Assembly (NCBI GenBank): GCA_020833345.1
Contig: JAJHQM010000007.1
Span: 1 to 38,169, forward strand
DNA: 38,169 nt
Reading direction: 5' to 3'
Source of the DNA: Ignisphaera sp.
GTDB lineage: Archaea; Thermoproteota; Thermoprotei_A; Sulfolobales; Ignisphaeraceae
Made by a program: the position numbers and the translations under genes. The notes under the pieces are model-generated. The model was not told the origin of the DNA and made no database searches. It worked only from the letters and a program-made list of their open reading frames with translations. This document shows, piece by piece, positions 8,233-17,066 of the stretch (positions are counted from its first letter, which is position 1; each line of letters opens with the position of its first letter).

Positions 8233-9162
8233 ATGAGTAATAAGGAAATAGAGCTTAGTGAAGAAGAGCTTCTAAAAATAGAGCAGGAACTCAAGTCTTT
8301 AGAAGAAAAGGAAAAGAAGTCTGTAACTAAAGGTAAGCTTGAAAGAGATGTTACTAGGATTTCAACAGGCATTCCAGAGCTTGACAGAGCACTTGAGGGC
8401 GGAGTTCCAAAGGGTTCATGGATAGCTATAACAGGCGAACCAGGTACTGGAAAGTCAATTCTATGCATGCACTTTGCATGGGCTGGGCTTAAAGCTGGAG
8501 ACCCTGTTGTCTATGTAACTACTGAAGCAGAATTTAGAGACATTGTTAGACAAGCAAGAATGTTTGGAATGGACTTTGAGCAGTACAGAATACATGATAT
8601 TTCAAGTGCTAAGGAGCTCACTGAAACTCCTAATATTGTTGTCATAGACATATTCGGGCTTTTGAAAATTGCTAGGCAAATTAGTGAATCAATTCCAACA
8701 GATGTGGAAACAGCTAGAAAGAGAAGGTTTGCTGCACTCGATATTCAGACACTAATAGCAGCGATACAAGAGGCTTATAAGATTCTAGGGGTATTGAAAG
8801 AAGGCGGAAAAAGTCCTATGAGACACGTTAGGCTAATCATAGATTCCATGAGCGCTTTCTGGGCTGATAAGCCTGCTATGGCAAGGAAGTATAGTTATGA
8901 ATTAAAAATAGCTGCACATAGAGAAAATGTTACCACTTATTTAGTAAGCCAGTACGCCATGACTACAAAGTCAACATTTGGCTTTGGCCTAGAGCATATA
9001 GCGGATGGGGTATTCCACCTGTGGATGGATGATGTTGAAAGTAGTAAAGAGGTTGTCAGATATATGATAATAAAGAAAATGAGGATGACAAATCATGCAA
9101 GAACAGCTTTTAAAGTAGAGATCTTACCTGGTAAGGGCTTTACTTTAGAGCCCTTAAAATAG
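8233..9162 (+). CDS. RadA paralogue / KaiC-like ATPase
   Basis: A 309-residue RecA-fold ATPase lacking the N-terminal helix-hairpin-helix of RadA. It has an acidic, probably helical N-terminus (residues 1-38), then STGIPELDRALEGGVPKGS, Walker A GEPGTGKS at 68-75, Walker B-like VRLIIDSMSAFW, and the C-terminal VVRYMIIKKMRMTNHA typical of KaiC-domain proteins. Crenarchaeal RadA paralogues are thought to modulate recombination or single-strand DNA processing; the exact job here is unknown. The gene is a single unit, with a TATA-like TTTATAAGC near 8193. Confidence 0.85.
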   Translation: MSNKEIELSEEELLKIEQELKSLEEKEKKSVTKGKLERDVTRISTGIPELDRALEGGVPKGSWIAITGEPGTGKSILCMHFAWAGLKAGDPVVYVTTEAEFRDIVRQARMFGMDFEQYRIHDISSAKELTETPNIVVIDIFGLLKIARQISESIPTDVETARKRRFAALDIQTLIAAIQEAYKILGVLKEGGKSPMRHVRLIIDSMSAFWADKPAMARKYSYELKIAAHRENVTTYLVSQYAMTTKSTFGFGLEHIADGVFHLWMDDVESSKEVVRYMIIKKMRMTNHARTAFKVEILPGKGFTLEPLK

Positions 9163-9222
9163 TTGAAAATAGATATATTAAAAACATCTCTTAGCATTTT
9201 AATAGCTTCAACAATTACTATC

Positions 9223-9564
9223 TCATGCCTGACTTGCTGAGCTAAGCACTCTCTTAAGTATAGCCTCTGCTTTTACAATTATGTTATGTGCGAGTTCATC
9301 CAGGTTTTTCATTTGAGAGAAAGTGTAAAGTCCTTGTGGAAAGTACTCCATGTACTCACATCTCCAATAAGGTTCCAAGATCTCACTTGCTTTAGCTATT
9401 TTGGCGTATAGAGAGTGCAAGCCTGTGTAAATACCTACTAATATTTCTACTCCATTTAGCCTCCCCAGCAGTAAAACACAGTCGTGGGTCTTTTCTACTG
9501 TAAACACTTTTTCAAAACCCTTTTGCAAGAGAAGATTTTTCAATGTTTCAACATCAATGTTCAT
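9223..9564 (-). CDS. Small conserved-looking protein, unknown function
   Basis: 113 residues, not recognised. It looks soluble and alpha/beta, with helices at both ends and strands such as DCVLLLGRLNGVEILVGIY in the middle, and ends in a helix (AHNIIVKAEAILKRVL). The ATG at 9562-9564 is preceded by AAGGTGGTGA with five bases of spacing; the upstream in-frame GTG codons belong to this ribosome site rather than the protein. It sits between the KaiC-like gene and the divergent DUF2070 gene. Confidence 0.7.
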   Translation of the reverse strand: MNIDVETLKNLLLQKGFEKVFTVEKTHDCVLLLGRLNGVEILVGIYTGLHSLYAKIAKASEILEPYWRCEYMEYFPQGLYTFSQMKNLDELAHNIIVKAEAILKRVLSSASQA

Positions 9565-9650
9565 ATTGTTCACCACCTTGAACTATTATAGGAAACACTT
9601 TAATATTTCTTCGCTTTACTTACTATACATCACAATGGATGTGATTACCC

Positions 9651-11372
9651 ATGCTCAATAGTATTGCATTGAAGTATTACAGAATGATGAAAATTCCTGC
9701 TACTATTTCAAAGAACTACCGCATTTTATATCCACTACTCTTTCTCTTGATTATTATAGCAGATGCTTACCCCATGCTGATTCTGCATCACAGTTCTCTT
9801 CAAGAACTTTTTCGCGTTGCTCTTCTACACTTTGTAACTATATTGCTTCTCTTACTAATACTAAAGGTTGCAACTAGGTATATGAGATTTAGGCAAATAG
9901 CCAATACAGTATTGTTTATAATTGCTCCCGGCATACCCTTAGAGTTTATATCATCTCCTCTGAAAATGTATGGAATTATGTATGCAGCAATGCCTATTAT
10001 TGGAACAATAGCACTAAGTAACTTTATGGGGTTTTCCAAAGGAATGGCATGCATAGTTGTTCTCTCATTTGCACTTCAATTACTTTTTACCTTTGCACTT
10101 AAAATTGCGTCCCCTCTTTTCATCGCATTAAGAATAGGTGTTGTAGTCCTTCTGCTCTTAACTTCCTTTGCATTCATCAACTCATTAAAGAAATTCTCCA
10201 GTATAAATGTCTTTAAAATATCAAATTCGTGGATAAAGTTCATGTTTACTGGAAATGGTGCTGAATTGGAAGAAGTGCTCAATAGCATAGGCGAAGAGCG
10301 CGAGTTAAGCATTAAGACCATGCTCTTTACTAGAGATAACGATAATATCGCATTAATTGTACCTGCTGTACACTTTGGACCTTACAGAACTCTTGGAAGT
10401 ACATACTTTCCCTACACACTAGAACATGCACTTAAAACTTATTCTATAAAGGCCTTTGTATTTCATGGTGCGGGATCCCATGAACTTAACTTAACTAAGA
10501 AGGATTATAATGAATTTTTAGTCAAAGAGATTGTACAAAGGCTTGTTGAGTTTAAAGCAAATCAGGATAATAGTACGGAACAACTTTACGAGCCCTTTAG
10601 GGTTTATAATCAAATGAGAGAAGCTCTGTGCTTACATACAGAGTACATTTCTTTCTTAATAGTGTCCTCTCCTGTTGTAGGAGGCGATGATTTGCCTCAA
10701 GAGCTTCAGCTGGAAGCGGAAAAGATAGCAAATACATACGGTTTTAAGGACGCTGCAGTAATTGATGCACACAATGTTGAAGGAGAAAGAGAGCTTCGAC
10801 TTGATGTATTCACGCCTTTACTGAAAGCTGCATTCTCAGAAAGAGGACCTGTCTGTGAAGAGCTTAGGGTGGGCTATGGCGAGGATGACATTTTAGAGCA
10901 TGTTAAAGGCATTTGTACAAGAAAGGTAAAGGTGCTAACAATAGAGTGCAATAAAAATCTCTATGCTTTAATATATCTTTATGGTAACAATGCTAAGCCA
11001 GGTGTTAGAGAGTCCTTGAGGAAAATTGCTATTATGAGGGGATTCAAAGACGCAGAGCTTGTAACACCTGATGATCATACATGTGCAGGAATGGTATTTG
11101 ATACGCCTTACTATAGCATAGAGCTTAATGAAGCCCTGATAAAATCTGTAGACAGGGCCTTGACAAAATCTTTTCAAGATTTAAAGCCCGCAAAGGTTAG
11201 AGTCCAAAGCTATAAATTTAGAGCACGAGTAATGAGTAATAGGATATTTGAATTGCTGGAGACAGCGACTAAGGTGGGTTCTGCTATTTTGAAATACCTA
11301 AAAGTTGTGATACCAATACTGTACATCGCATGGATCATTATTACCGTATTGACAAGCGTCTTCGCAATGTAA
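9651..11372 (+). CDS. DUF2070 membrane protein
   Basis: A 573-residue protein of the archaeal DUF2070 family. The first 185 residues contain about six transmembrane segments. A long soluble domain follows with the family signatures IVPAVHFGPYRTLGS and FHGAGSHELNLT, and a single transmembrane helix lies near the C-terminus (about residues 546-570). The conserved His, Gly and Asp residues of the soluble domain look enzyme-like, but no activity is established. It lies upstream of cdvA on the same strand, but cdvA has its own promoter. Confidence 0.9.
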   Translation: MLNSIALKYYRMMKIPATISKNYRILYPLLFLLIIIADAYPMLILHHSSLQELFRVALLHFVTILLLLLILKVATRYMRFRQIANTVLFIIAPGIPLEFISSPLKMYGIMYAAMPIIGTIALSNFMGFSKGMACIVVLSFALQLLFTFALKIASPLFIALRIGVVVLLLLTSFAFINSLKKFSSINVFKISNSWIKFMFTGNGAELEEVLNSIGEERELSIKTMLFTRDNDNIALIVPAVHFGPYRTLGSTYFPYTLEHALKTYSIKAFVFHGAGSHELNLTKKDYNEFLVKEIVQRLVEFKANQDNSTEQLYEPFRVYNQMREALCLHTEYISFLIVSSPVVGGDDLPQELQLEAEKIANTYGFKDAAVIDAHNVEGERELRLDVFTPLLKAAFSERGPVCEELRVGYGEDDILEHVKGICTRKVKVLTIECNKNLYALIYLYGNNAKPGVRESLRKIAIMRGFKDAELVTPDDHTCAGMVFDTPYYSIELNEALIKSVDRALTKSFQDLKPAKVRVQSYKFRARVMSNRIFELLETATKVGSAILKYLKVVIPILYIAWIIITVLTSVFAM

Positions 11373-11440
11373 TATAGGTTCTCAATTATATATTGATTGA
11401 GCATTGAAATGCAAAAACGCCTGCAAAATGAACGTTATAC

Positions 11441-11450
11441 CTTATATAAA
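11441..11450 (+). promoter_or_regulatory. TATA box of cdvA
   Basis: CTTATATAAA is a strong TATA element. Transcription would start near 11470, which leaves a short leader with AAGGGA before the ATG at 11487 and rules out an in-frame upstream start at 11397. Confidence 0.65.
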
Positions 11451-11486
11451 TTAGCTCTTTGCAAGAATATTAAAGGGATTAAAGTT

Positions 11487-12194
11487 ATGAGTATAGCTAT
11501 AGAGGGTGTCGCCCCGGTTATAGGTCAAGCAGTAACTGATATATATGGAAGAAAGATAGGTGTTTTAGTAAGTGTTTATAGCGATGTTGATGGTAAGGTA
11601 ACGGCTGTTGAAATTATGATAAACGATTCTCATTATGAAACCTTACCTAGTGAAAGGCTTGAACACGGAATTGATGGATTAAAAGTAGTTCCTGAGTGGC
11701 TTGTGGAGGCTAGAAAGCTTGAAAGAAAGCTTGATATCTTAAAGAAGAGGTTTAAGGCAACAGAAGAACTCTATAAGAAAAATCAAATACCTGCTCACGC
11801 CTACCGAGAACTTAAGGAAAAGTTCTCAAAGGAAGTTGAAAGAGCTAAAGTCGAAGTAAAGAATCTGAAGGATGCTTTACGCAAAAGGGTATACGAAATT
11901 GAGAACTTTGTTATACACGTAGAAAAAGCCATGACTCACCTTATGGTGAACTACACAGCAGGTGAAGTGCCAGAGAATAGCTTTAAGACTTCTGCAGATC
12001 TTATGAGGTTTGCCAGGCAAACAGCCCTCGAAGAGAAGAAGGATCTAGAAAAGCATATGACATTAATTGAAAAACTTGAGCAGGAGCTAAGTGCAGTAAC
12101 TACTAGTGGAGTTGAAGAACAGCCTCTGGCTCCACCTGCGCAAGTTACAGTACCGGTATCAGCTACACCAGTATCAGTGAAGGTTGTTAGTTAG
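11487..12194 (+). CDS. cdvA: CdvA, membrane-binding scaffold of the archaeal cell-division machinery
   Basis: 235 residues. Residues 1-70 form a PRC-barrel-like beta domain (VIGQAVTDIYGRKIGVLVSV). A long coiled coil follows (about 75-210, rich in E/K/L heptads), and a Pro/Val-rich tail (PLAPPAQVTVPVSATPV), where the ESCRT-III-binding peptide sits in Sulfolobus CdvA. CdvA forms the mid-cell ring that recruits CdvB to the membrane. The start at ATG 11487 fits the TATA box at 11441; a longer reading adds 30 residues unlike the family. It is followed by cdvB after 28 nt. Confidence 0.93.
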   Translation: MSIAIEGVAPVIGQAVTDIYGRKIGVLVSVYSDVDGKVTAVEIMINDSHYETLPSERLEHGIDGLKVVPEWLVEARKLERKLDILKKRFKATEELYKKNQIPAHAYRELKEKFSKEVERAKVEVKNLKDALRKRVYEIENFVIHVEKAMTHLMVNYTAGEVPENSFKTSADLMRFARQTALEEKKDLEKHMTLIEKLEQELSAVTTSGVEEQPLAPPAQVTVPVSATPVSVKVVS

Positions 12195-12222
12195 CATCTA
12201 AAGACAGATATAGTGATACTCA

Positions 12223-13104
12223 ATGACAGTAGCACCTGCAGGAATATTGGATCACTTTGCAAAACTACTTTCACTTTCATCTCGTAAGGATCCTCACAAA
12301 GGAGCTTTAATATACATTGTTTCTTCATTATCAGACCTTAAGTTAAAGTTAGAGGAAATTAAAAAGAGGCTCAAGGAAAGAGATGATGAGCTTTTATCAA
12401 ACGCTGTTAAGGCACTCAATGTTAATGACAGAGAAAGAGTTGCCATATACGCCTCTGAAATAGCTGAAGTTAGGAAGCTGATAAGATTTGTACAGATAGC
12501 ATTACTTGCTGTAGAAAGGCTGTTAGAACGCTTAAAGACAATGAATATAGTAAATGACATAAGGGTGTTGAGCACAACCATAGGCGTGTTAAATCAACTT
12601 AAATCAATGTTTAACAATACCATGCCAGAACTCGCTGCTACACTTGACACAATTGTAACAAATGTGAATGCCATAGTTGCTCAGACGCAAACACCAGAAT
12701 TGAGTGTAAACGTAGCTAATGTGTCTAAGGAGGTTGAAGATATATTGAAAGAAATAGAGCGTCAAGCAGATGAAAAAATAAAGCACAGCTTGTCGCCAGT
12801 ACCAGTTCAGCTAGAGAATATAATATCACAGCAAATGTCGCGAGATGTCATGGAGTATAGCAAGGTTGTGGAGAGCATGACTTCTGTAGGCGTAACTATG
12901 CCTACCTCATACACAAAATCTCATAAAGTATTTGCAACAGCATTTGATAGCGGTATTGAGTATCAAATATATAATTACATTATTGCTAATAGAGGTCTAA
13001 TTAAAGTTGATGAATGTGCTGCTGCCTTCGGTCTTTCAAAAGAAAATGTAATAGCAATACTAAGGCGTCTTGAGCAAAAAGGTTTAATAAAAATAGTTAC
13101 ATAG
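12223..13104 (+). CDS. cdvB: CdvB, archaeal ESCRT-III cell-division protein
   Basis: 293 residues. Residues 20-185 are the helical Snf7/ESCRT-III-like core. A Pro-containing stretch near 189-197 (SLSPVPVQL) looks like the MIM2 motif that binds the MIT domain of CdvC. Residues 243-293 form a winged-helix domain (YQIYNYIIANRGLIKVDE..LRRLEQKGLIKI), which binds CdvA. It polymerises at mid-cell and constricts the membrane. The ATG follows GTGAT, and there is no separate TATA box, so cotranscription with cdvA is likely. No second CdvB paralogue lies in the window. Confidence 0.94.
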   Translation: MTVAPAGILDHFAKLLSLSSRKDPHKGALIYIVSSLSDLKLKLEEIKKRLKERDDELLSNAVKALNVNDRERVAIYASEIAEVRKLIRFVQIALLAVERLLERLKTMNIVNDIRVLSTTIGVLNQLKSMFNNTMPELAATLDTIVTNVNAIVAQTQTPELSVNVANVSKEVEDILKEIERQADEKIKHSLSPVPVQLENIISQQMSRDVMEYSKVVESMTSVGVTMPTSYTKSHKVFATAFDSGIEYQIYNYIIANRGLIKVDECAAAFGLSKENVIAILRRLEQKGLIKIVT

Positions 13105-13113
13105 TTTTTCTTC
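13104..13113 (+). terminator. T-run after cdvB, possible terminator
   Basis: GTTTTTCTTCC directly at the cdvB stop is a pyrimidine run of the kind that ends archaeal transcripts. It precedes a TATA-like element for cdvC. Confidence 0.35.
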
Positions 13114-13117
13114 CTTA

Positions 13118-13127
13118 CTTTAAATCC
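13118..13127 (+). promoter_or_regulatory. Possible separate promoter for cdvC
   Basis: CTTTAAATCC is centred about 30 nt before the proposed cdvC GTG start. With the preceding T-run it suggests cdvC can be transcribed apart from cdvAB. Confidence 0.4.
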
Positions 13128-13151
13128 ACATTTTATTCATTGGTGGATGAT

Positions 13152-14300
13152 GTGAGTGGGAGCCGTGAGTATCTAGAGGCATTAGCAAGAAAGTATGTTC
13201 ATGAAGCTATGGTTAATGAAAGAATTGGTAACAAAATTGATGCTGCTAAAAATTATAAAAAAGCAGCCGAAATCATTATGATGCTGATAAACAACTATAG
13301 AAATGACCCCATGGTTCACATATATAAAAGTATTGCTGAGGGGTATGCTAGAAGAGCCAAGGAGTTAGAAGAAGAGTCTAAAATTTCTATATCGATAGGA
13401 GGAGAAAAAGCTGAGAGAGAAGAGCCTGAGGAAGATGTTGTAAAGAGTTACATACTTATTGAAAAGCCTTCAATTAAATTCGAAGATGTTATAGGTTTGG
13501 ATGAAGCAAAGCAGGCTATAATGGATGCCGTAGTTTATCCAACAAAGAGGCCTGATCTCTTTCCATTGGGCTGGCCGAGGAATATACTACTATATGGCCC
13601 GCCTGGTTGCGGTAAGACTTTGCTTGCCGCTGCCGTAGCTAATGAAATTGATGCTGTTTTTATGCAGATTGACGCTGCTAACCTAATGTCTAAATGGCTT
13701 GGTGAGGCAGAGAAGAAGGTTGCTACAATATTTGGGTATGCAAGGAAAGTAGGTGCCTCAAAGCCTGTAATAATGTTTGTCGATGAAGCTGATGGTCTTT
13801 TAGGCGTTTACTCGCATGAGATAGGGGGAGAGGCTAGGGTTAGAAATCAGTTTCTGAAAGAACTCGATAGTCTTAGTGATAAAGGGAAGAACTATTTTAT
13901 ATATGTAATAGCCGCTACAAACAAACCTTGGAGGCTAGATATAGGCTTCTTAAGGAGATTCCATAAACGTATCTACATACCACCACCAAACAAAGATGCT
14001 CGCAAGAGCTTATTTGAGTACTATACTAAACACTTTAAGATAAGCCATGATGTTGATTTCGACAAGCTTGCTGAGCAAACTGAAGGCTATTCAGCCAGTG
14101 ATATTAGAGACATTGTTATAGAAGCTTACTTGAGAACTGTTAGAGAGCTATTTAAAATGAATAAGCTAGACGATAGTCCAAGGCCTATAACAATGGAGGA
14201 TTTCTTGCAGGTACTCAAACATAGAAAACCAAGTATTAGTAAGGAGATGATTAGGCATTACGAAGAGTGGGGTAAGAACTTTGGCGCAACTATAGCATAA
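13152..14300 (+). CDS. cdvC: CdvC, Vps4-type AAA ATPase of cell division
   Basis: 382 residues. An N-terminal MIT domain (about 1-75) recognises CdvB, and a linker joins it to one AAA+ domain with Walker A GPPGCGKT (about 149-156), Walker B IMFVDEAD (about 207-214) and the arginine-finger region FLRRFHKRIYIP. It disassembles ESCRT-III polymers during constriction. I choose GTG 13152 because GGTG lies six bases upstream and the protein then starts MSGSREYLEALARKY, like Sulfolobus CdvC. TTG 13140 would place that site inside the gene. Confidence 0.94.
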   Translation: MSGSREYLEALARKYVHEAMVNERIGNKIDAAKNYKKAAEIIMMLINNYRNDPMVHIYKSIAEGYARRAKELEEESKISISIGGEKAEREEPEEDVVKSYILIEKPSIKFEDVIGLDEAKQAIMDAVVYPTKRPDLFPLGWPRNILLYGPPGCGKTLLAAAVANEIDAVFMQIDAANLMSKWLGEAEKKVATIFGYARKVGASKPVIMFVDEADGLLGVYSHEIGGEARVRNQFLKELDSLSDKGKNYFIYVIAATNKPWRLDIGFLRRFHKRIYIPPPNKDARKSLFEYYTKHFKISHDVDFDKLAEQTEGYSASDIRDIVIEAYLRTVRELFKMNKLDDSPRPITMEDFLQVLKHRKPSISKEMIRHYEEWGKNFGATIA

Positions 14301-14320
14301 GCAAGCATACATGGTATCAC

Positions 14321-14728
14321 TCACTTACGAATTTCTACGTATTCTAGTAGTTCAGGTACGTACTTTAGCACATCGTCAATTGTAATAATTCCTAAAACCT
14401 TACCTGCTTTATTAACGACGGGCACATGCCCGTGTCCTGTGCCTATCATCAAGTTAACAACATCCTTAAGAGGTGTATCAGATTCCACTACTGTTACGGG
14501 TCGGGATAGTATCTCTGAGATCTTCATACTTTTGGGATCTAACCCCTTAGCTAAAACCCTTATTACAATGTCTTTCGCCGTTACAACTCCATATACAATA
14601 CCATTCTCATCTACAACAATAAGGGATGCTATGTTATGTTTTTCCATGACCTTGACGGCTTCATATACAGTTACCTTTGTTGTGACACATATGGGGTTTG
14701 TTACCATCACGTCAGATGCTTTTAACAT
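14321..14728 (-). CDS. CBS-domain pair protein
   Basis: 135 residues made of two CBS domains: residues 1-60 (VMVTNPICVTTKVTVYEAVKVM, then YGVVTAKDIVIRVL) and 68-130 (ILSRPVTVVESDTPLKDVV, then VLGIITIDDVLKYV). Such pairs bind adenine nucleotides and regulate a partner. The ATG overlaps the end of the NFACT gene by 7 nt, so the two are probably coupled. The partner protein is not known. Confidence 0.93.
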   Translation of the reverse strand: MLKASDVMVTNPICVTTKVTVYEAVKVMEKHNIASLIVVDENGIVYGVVTAKDIVIRVLAKGLDPKSMKISEILSRPVTVVESDTPLKDVVNLMIGTGHGHVPVVNKAGKVLGIITIDDVLKYVPELLEYVEIRK

Positions 14729-16719
14729 TCTTCAAGCACCTTCTTAATTTTCTCATTTATCACTATTTTAACTATTCTGCTTTTACCAGGTATTTTAATT
14801 CTTAACTCATTGACATCAATAGCCTTTGCAATAAAGTCCAGCCCTCTTCTACTTAACTCATTCAAAAACCTAGCTATAACCTCATCTACCTTCATGTCTC
14901 CTGGTTCAATTACAAAATAAGCTTCACACTTCTTCGCAACAGAATCTTGAGACCCAACTACTGCCCTGATATAGCACCCAACTTCAGACTTCAGCACCTC
15001 TACGCCTATAGCAAGCTCTAAAACAACATTATGTATATAGTTCTTTTTTCCATATACCATGAATCCTCCTCGTGGAAGATACTGCCCTGAAGGTGGAGAA
15101 AGCGATATCTGTGATCCTTTAACCCAGAAAACATCGATTGCATGCAATCCTAACTTCCATGCTTTACTGTAACATGCTGCAAGCAATGCTGCTTCTCTTA
15201 AAGATGTGTCATCAACATTTCTTCCACTAGTTTTAATAATTACGGCACTACCTCCATGTATATCTGCGTGAAGTACTATATCCTCATTTTCTAAAAACTT
15301 TTTAATTAGGTAAACATTTTGCTGAGCATCCCTTCCACCAAGCACTAAAAATCCACTTAAAGTTGTTATCCAGTGAAACTTCTCATACCATTCTCTTGAC
15401 CTATGCAACATTAACTTGATTGACTTTTTCTCATCTTCAATAACTGACATCATTTTATCTATTTCCCCTCTTAGTCTCTTCATCTCGCTTTCAATTCTCT
15501 TTATATCCCTATCAGTATCGCTGAGCATTTTTCTGTAACTGCTGTATATCTCCACAAGACTCTTCCTAACATCAAGTTCTACGTTGGCGCTGCCTACAAT
15601 AACATAATACTTACCGCTTGACTTATCGAAACCCGTAATGCTATTGCTACATAAACTAACATTATCCCATCCCTTATCTTTTACAACTCTCTGCACACAT
15701 TTATGTACCTCTTCTAGTTCAGGGTAATGCTCTTCAAAAGCCTTTAAAATGCTCAATAATTGAACATATTTATCTTTGTATTCCTGCAACCTTTTGCCCA
15801 TGTCTTGCAGCGCATGCCTTAGCTTTTCAATGTCTTCAGTTAAAGAGCCTATTCTTTCTCTCTGCACTAGCTCTTCAATATCATGTGCAAAGTACTTATT
15901 AATAGCCTCGTTAAATGTTTGAAAGGCCTCTACCTTAACTTCGTGAAACTTTGTTAGATGAAGCGGTATGAATGGATAGAAGCCTATTGGCATATTGCGT
16001 ATATATATAATGCAAGGCTTTGGACTCTCAACCGCCTTCTCTAGCATCCCTTTCATGTTTGTAATGAGACACTTTACAGTACTTATATTAATATGATTAC
16101 TGTTGCTTACCATACCATCACATGCACATAAAGATGCCTCTACAACTTCAGGTGGTAGTCCGAACATTTTTACTAAATATGACACTATCCCTTGCCTCTT
16201 CCCCATGGTCTCCTTCATAACCTCCTCAACATTTATACTCTCAATGTTTAATTCCCATAGCTTAGGCGGAAATTTATATGGTTGTTTAGGGGCTACGACC
16301 CTATCCTTCATTTTCTTACGCTCTAGCACTATCTCTATTTCCATGGCTGATGTTGTTAACACCATTGTTCCTCTAGGAAGAAGTTCAATAATTAAATTCC
16401 TATCTTCACCGCCGCACATTAAAGTGAAGATTATGATTCTTTCTCTATCATATTGGTTGACATTAACTATTTTACAGTTCTTAACATGCTTTCTCCAAAC
16501 TTCTGTCAAAGCCTTTGATACACTAAGATTTATTTGTGTATCTAATAACGAAACCCTCTTTCCAGGCTCTATAATGAGGTAACGATAGATTCTATCTCCG
16601 CTTTTCTTAAGCCTTAGTAATGCTAAGCTTTTTGAATGTATGTATACGTTATCGATAAAGGTTCCTACAAGAAATGACCCTTGCTCTTTGAGCCACACAC
16701 TTATATCTAGCCAACTCAT
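14722..16719 (-). CDS. rqcH: NFACT-family protein (RqcH/Tae2/Rqc2 homologue) of ribosome quality control
   Basis: 665 residues. The N-terminal NFACT-N domain starts MSWLDISVWLKEQGSFLVG with the conserved DNVY. The middle is a long coiled coil (about 280-330 and 395-445), and the C-terminal NFACT-R domain contains GGRDAQQNVYLIKKFL and DIVLHADIHGGSAVIIK. In other organisms the family binds 60S/50S subunits carrying stalled peptide and adds C-terminal tails. The start at ATG 16717-16719 gives the canonical N-terminus; a longer reading overlaps the divergent gene. The CBS gene follows with a 7-nt overlap. Confidence 0.93.
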   Translation of the reverse strand: MSWLDISVWLKEQGSFLVGTFIDNVYIHSKSLALLRLKKSGDRIYRYLIIEPGKRVSLLDTQINLSVSKALTEVWRKHVKNCKIVNVNQYDRERIIIFTLMCGGEDRNLIIELLPRGTMVLTTSAMEIEIVLERKKMKDRVVAPKQPYKFPPKLWELNIESINVEEVMKETMGKRQGIVSYLVKMFGLPPEVVEASLCACDGMVSNSNHINISTVKCLITNMKGMLEKAVESPKPCIIYIRNMPIGFYPFIPLHLTKFHEVKVEAFQTFNEAINKYFAHDIEELVQRERIGSLTEDIEKLRHALQDMGKRLQEYKDKYVQLLSILKAFEEHYPELEEVHKCVQRVVKDKGWDNVSLCSNSITGFDKSSGKYYVIVGSANVELDVRKSLVEIYSSYRKMLSDTDRDIKRIESEMKRLRGEIDKMMSVIEDEKKSIKLMLHRSREWYEKFHWITTLSGFLVLGGRDAQQNVYLIKKFLENEDIVLHADIHGGSAVIIKTSGRNVDDTSLREAALLAACYSKAWKLGLHAIDVFWVKGSQISLSPPSGQYLPRGGFMVYGKKNYIHNVVLELAIGVEVLKSEVGCYIRAVVGSQDSVAKKCEAYFVIEPGDMKVDEVIARFLNELSRRGLDFIAKAIDVNELRIKIPGKSRIVKIVINEKIKKVLEEC

Positions 16720-16742
16720 AGACTTTTTCTGGCGAATACCCA

Positions 16743-17066
16743 ATGAGTCAATATGATCAGAGGGAAGGCTCATCAGAACTTCGCCTACGTCTTAAGCTCA
16801 TAGTTGCAAGAGGGCTATACGGGGTCTTCATGGCCATACTGGTGCAATTCGCATCACTATATATGTCATACCAATTTCTTTTAATAAACTTAACAGGTTC
16901 TTCGCTTGCACCATTTTTTACGTGGACATTAATATTCCTCCTGTACATACCTAGTATTGTAATTGCGAAAGTGCTTAAAGTTAAGAAAGGTTTTGACCTA
17001 TACTTCAGGGGGATCACAGTATATTTCGCTTCATTCGTTTTGACACACATCTTGATTGCTAGCTAA
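16743..17066 (+). CDS. Small predicted membrane protein, unknown function
   Basis: 107 residues with a charged N-terminus (residues 1-18) and three hydrophobic segments at about 25-47, 52-74 and 86-105. I recognise no family. It is divergent from rqcH, with 23 nt between the two start codons, so the promoters must overlap coding sequence. Its last 36 bases overlap the convergent SFM1-like gene. It is plausible as a gene because of its clean membrane topology. Confidence 0.6.
   Translation: MSQYDQREGSSELRLRLKLIVARGLYGVFMAILVQFASLYMSYQFLLINLTGSSLAPFFTWTLIFLLYIPSIVIAKVLKVKKGFDLYFRGITVYFASFVLTHILIAS

Noticed and set aside
16103-16582. 159-codon plus-strand frame inside rqcH
   Set aside because: Antisense shadow of the conserved NFACT gene without its own signals.
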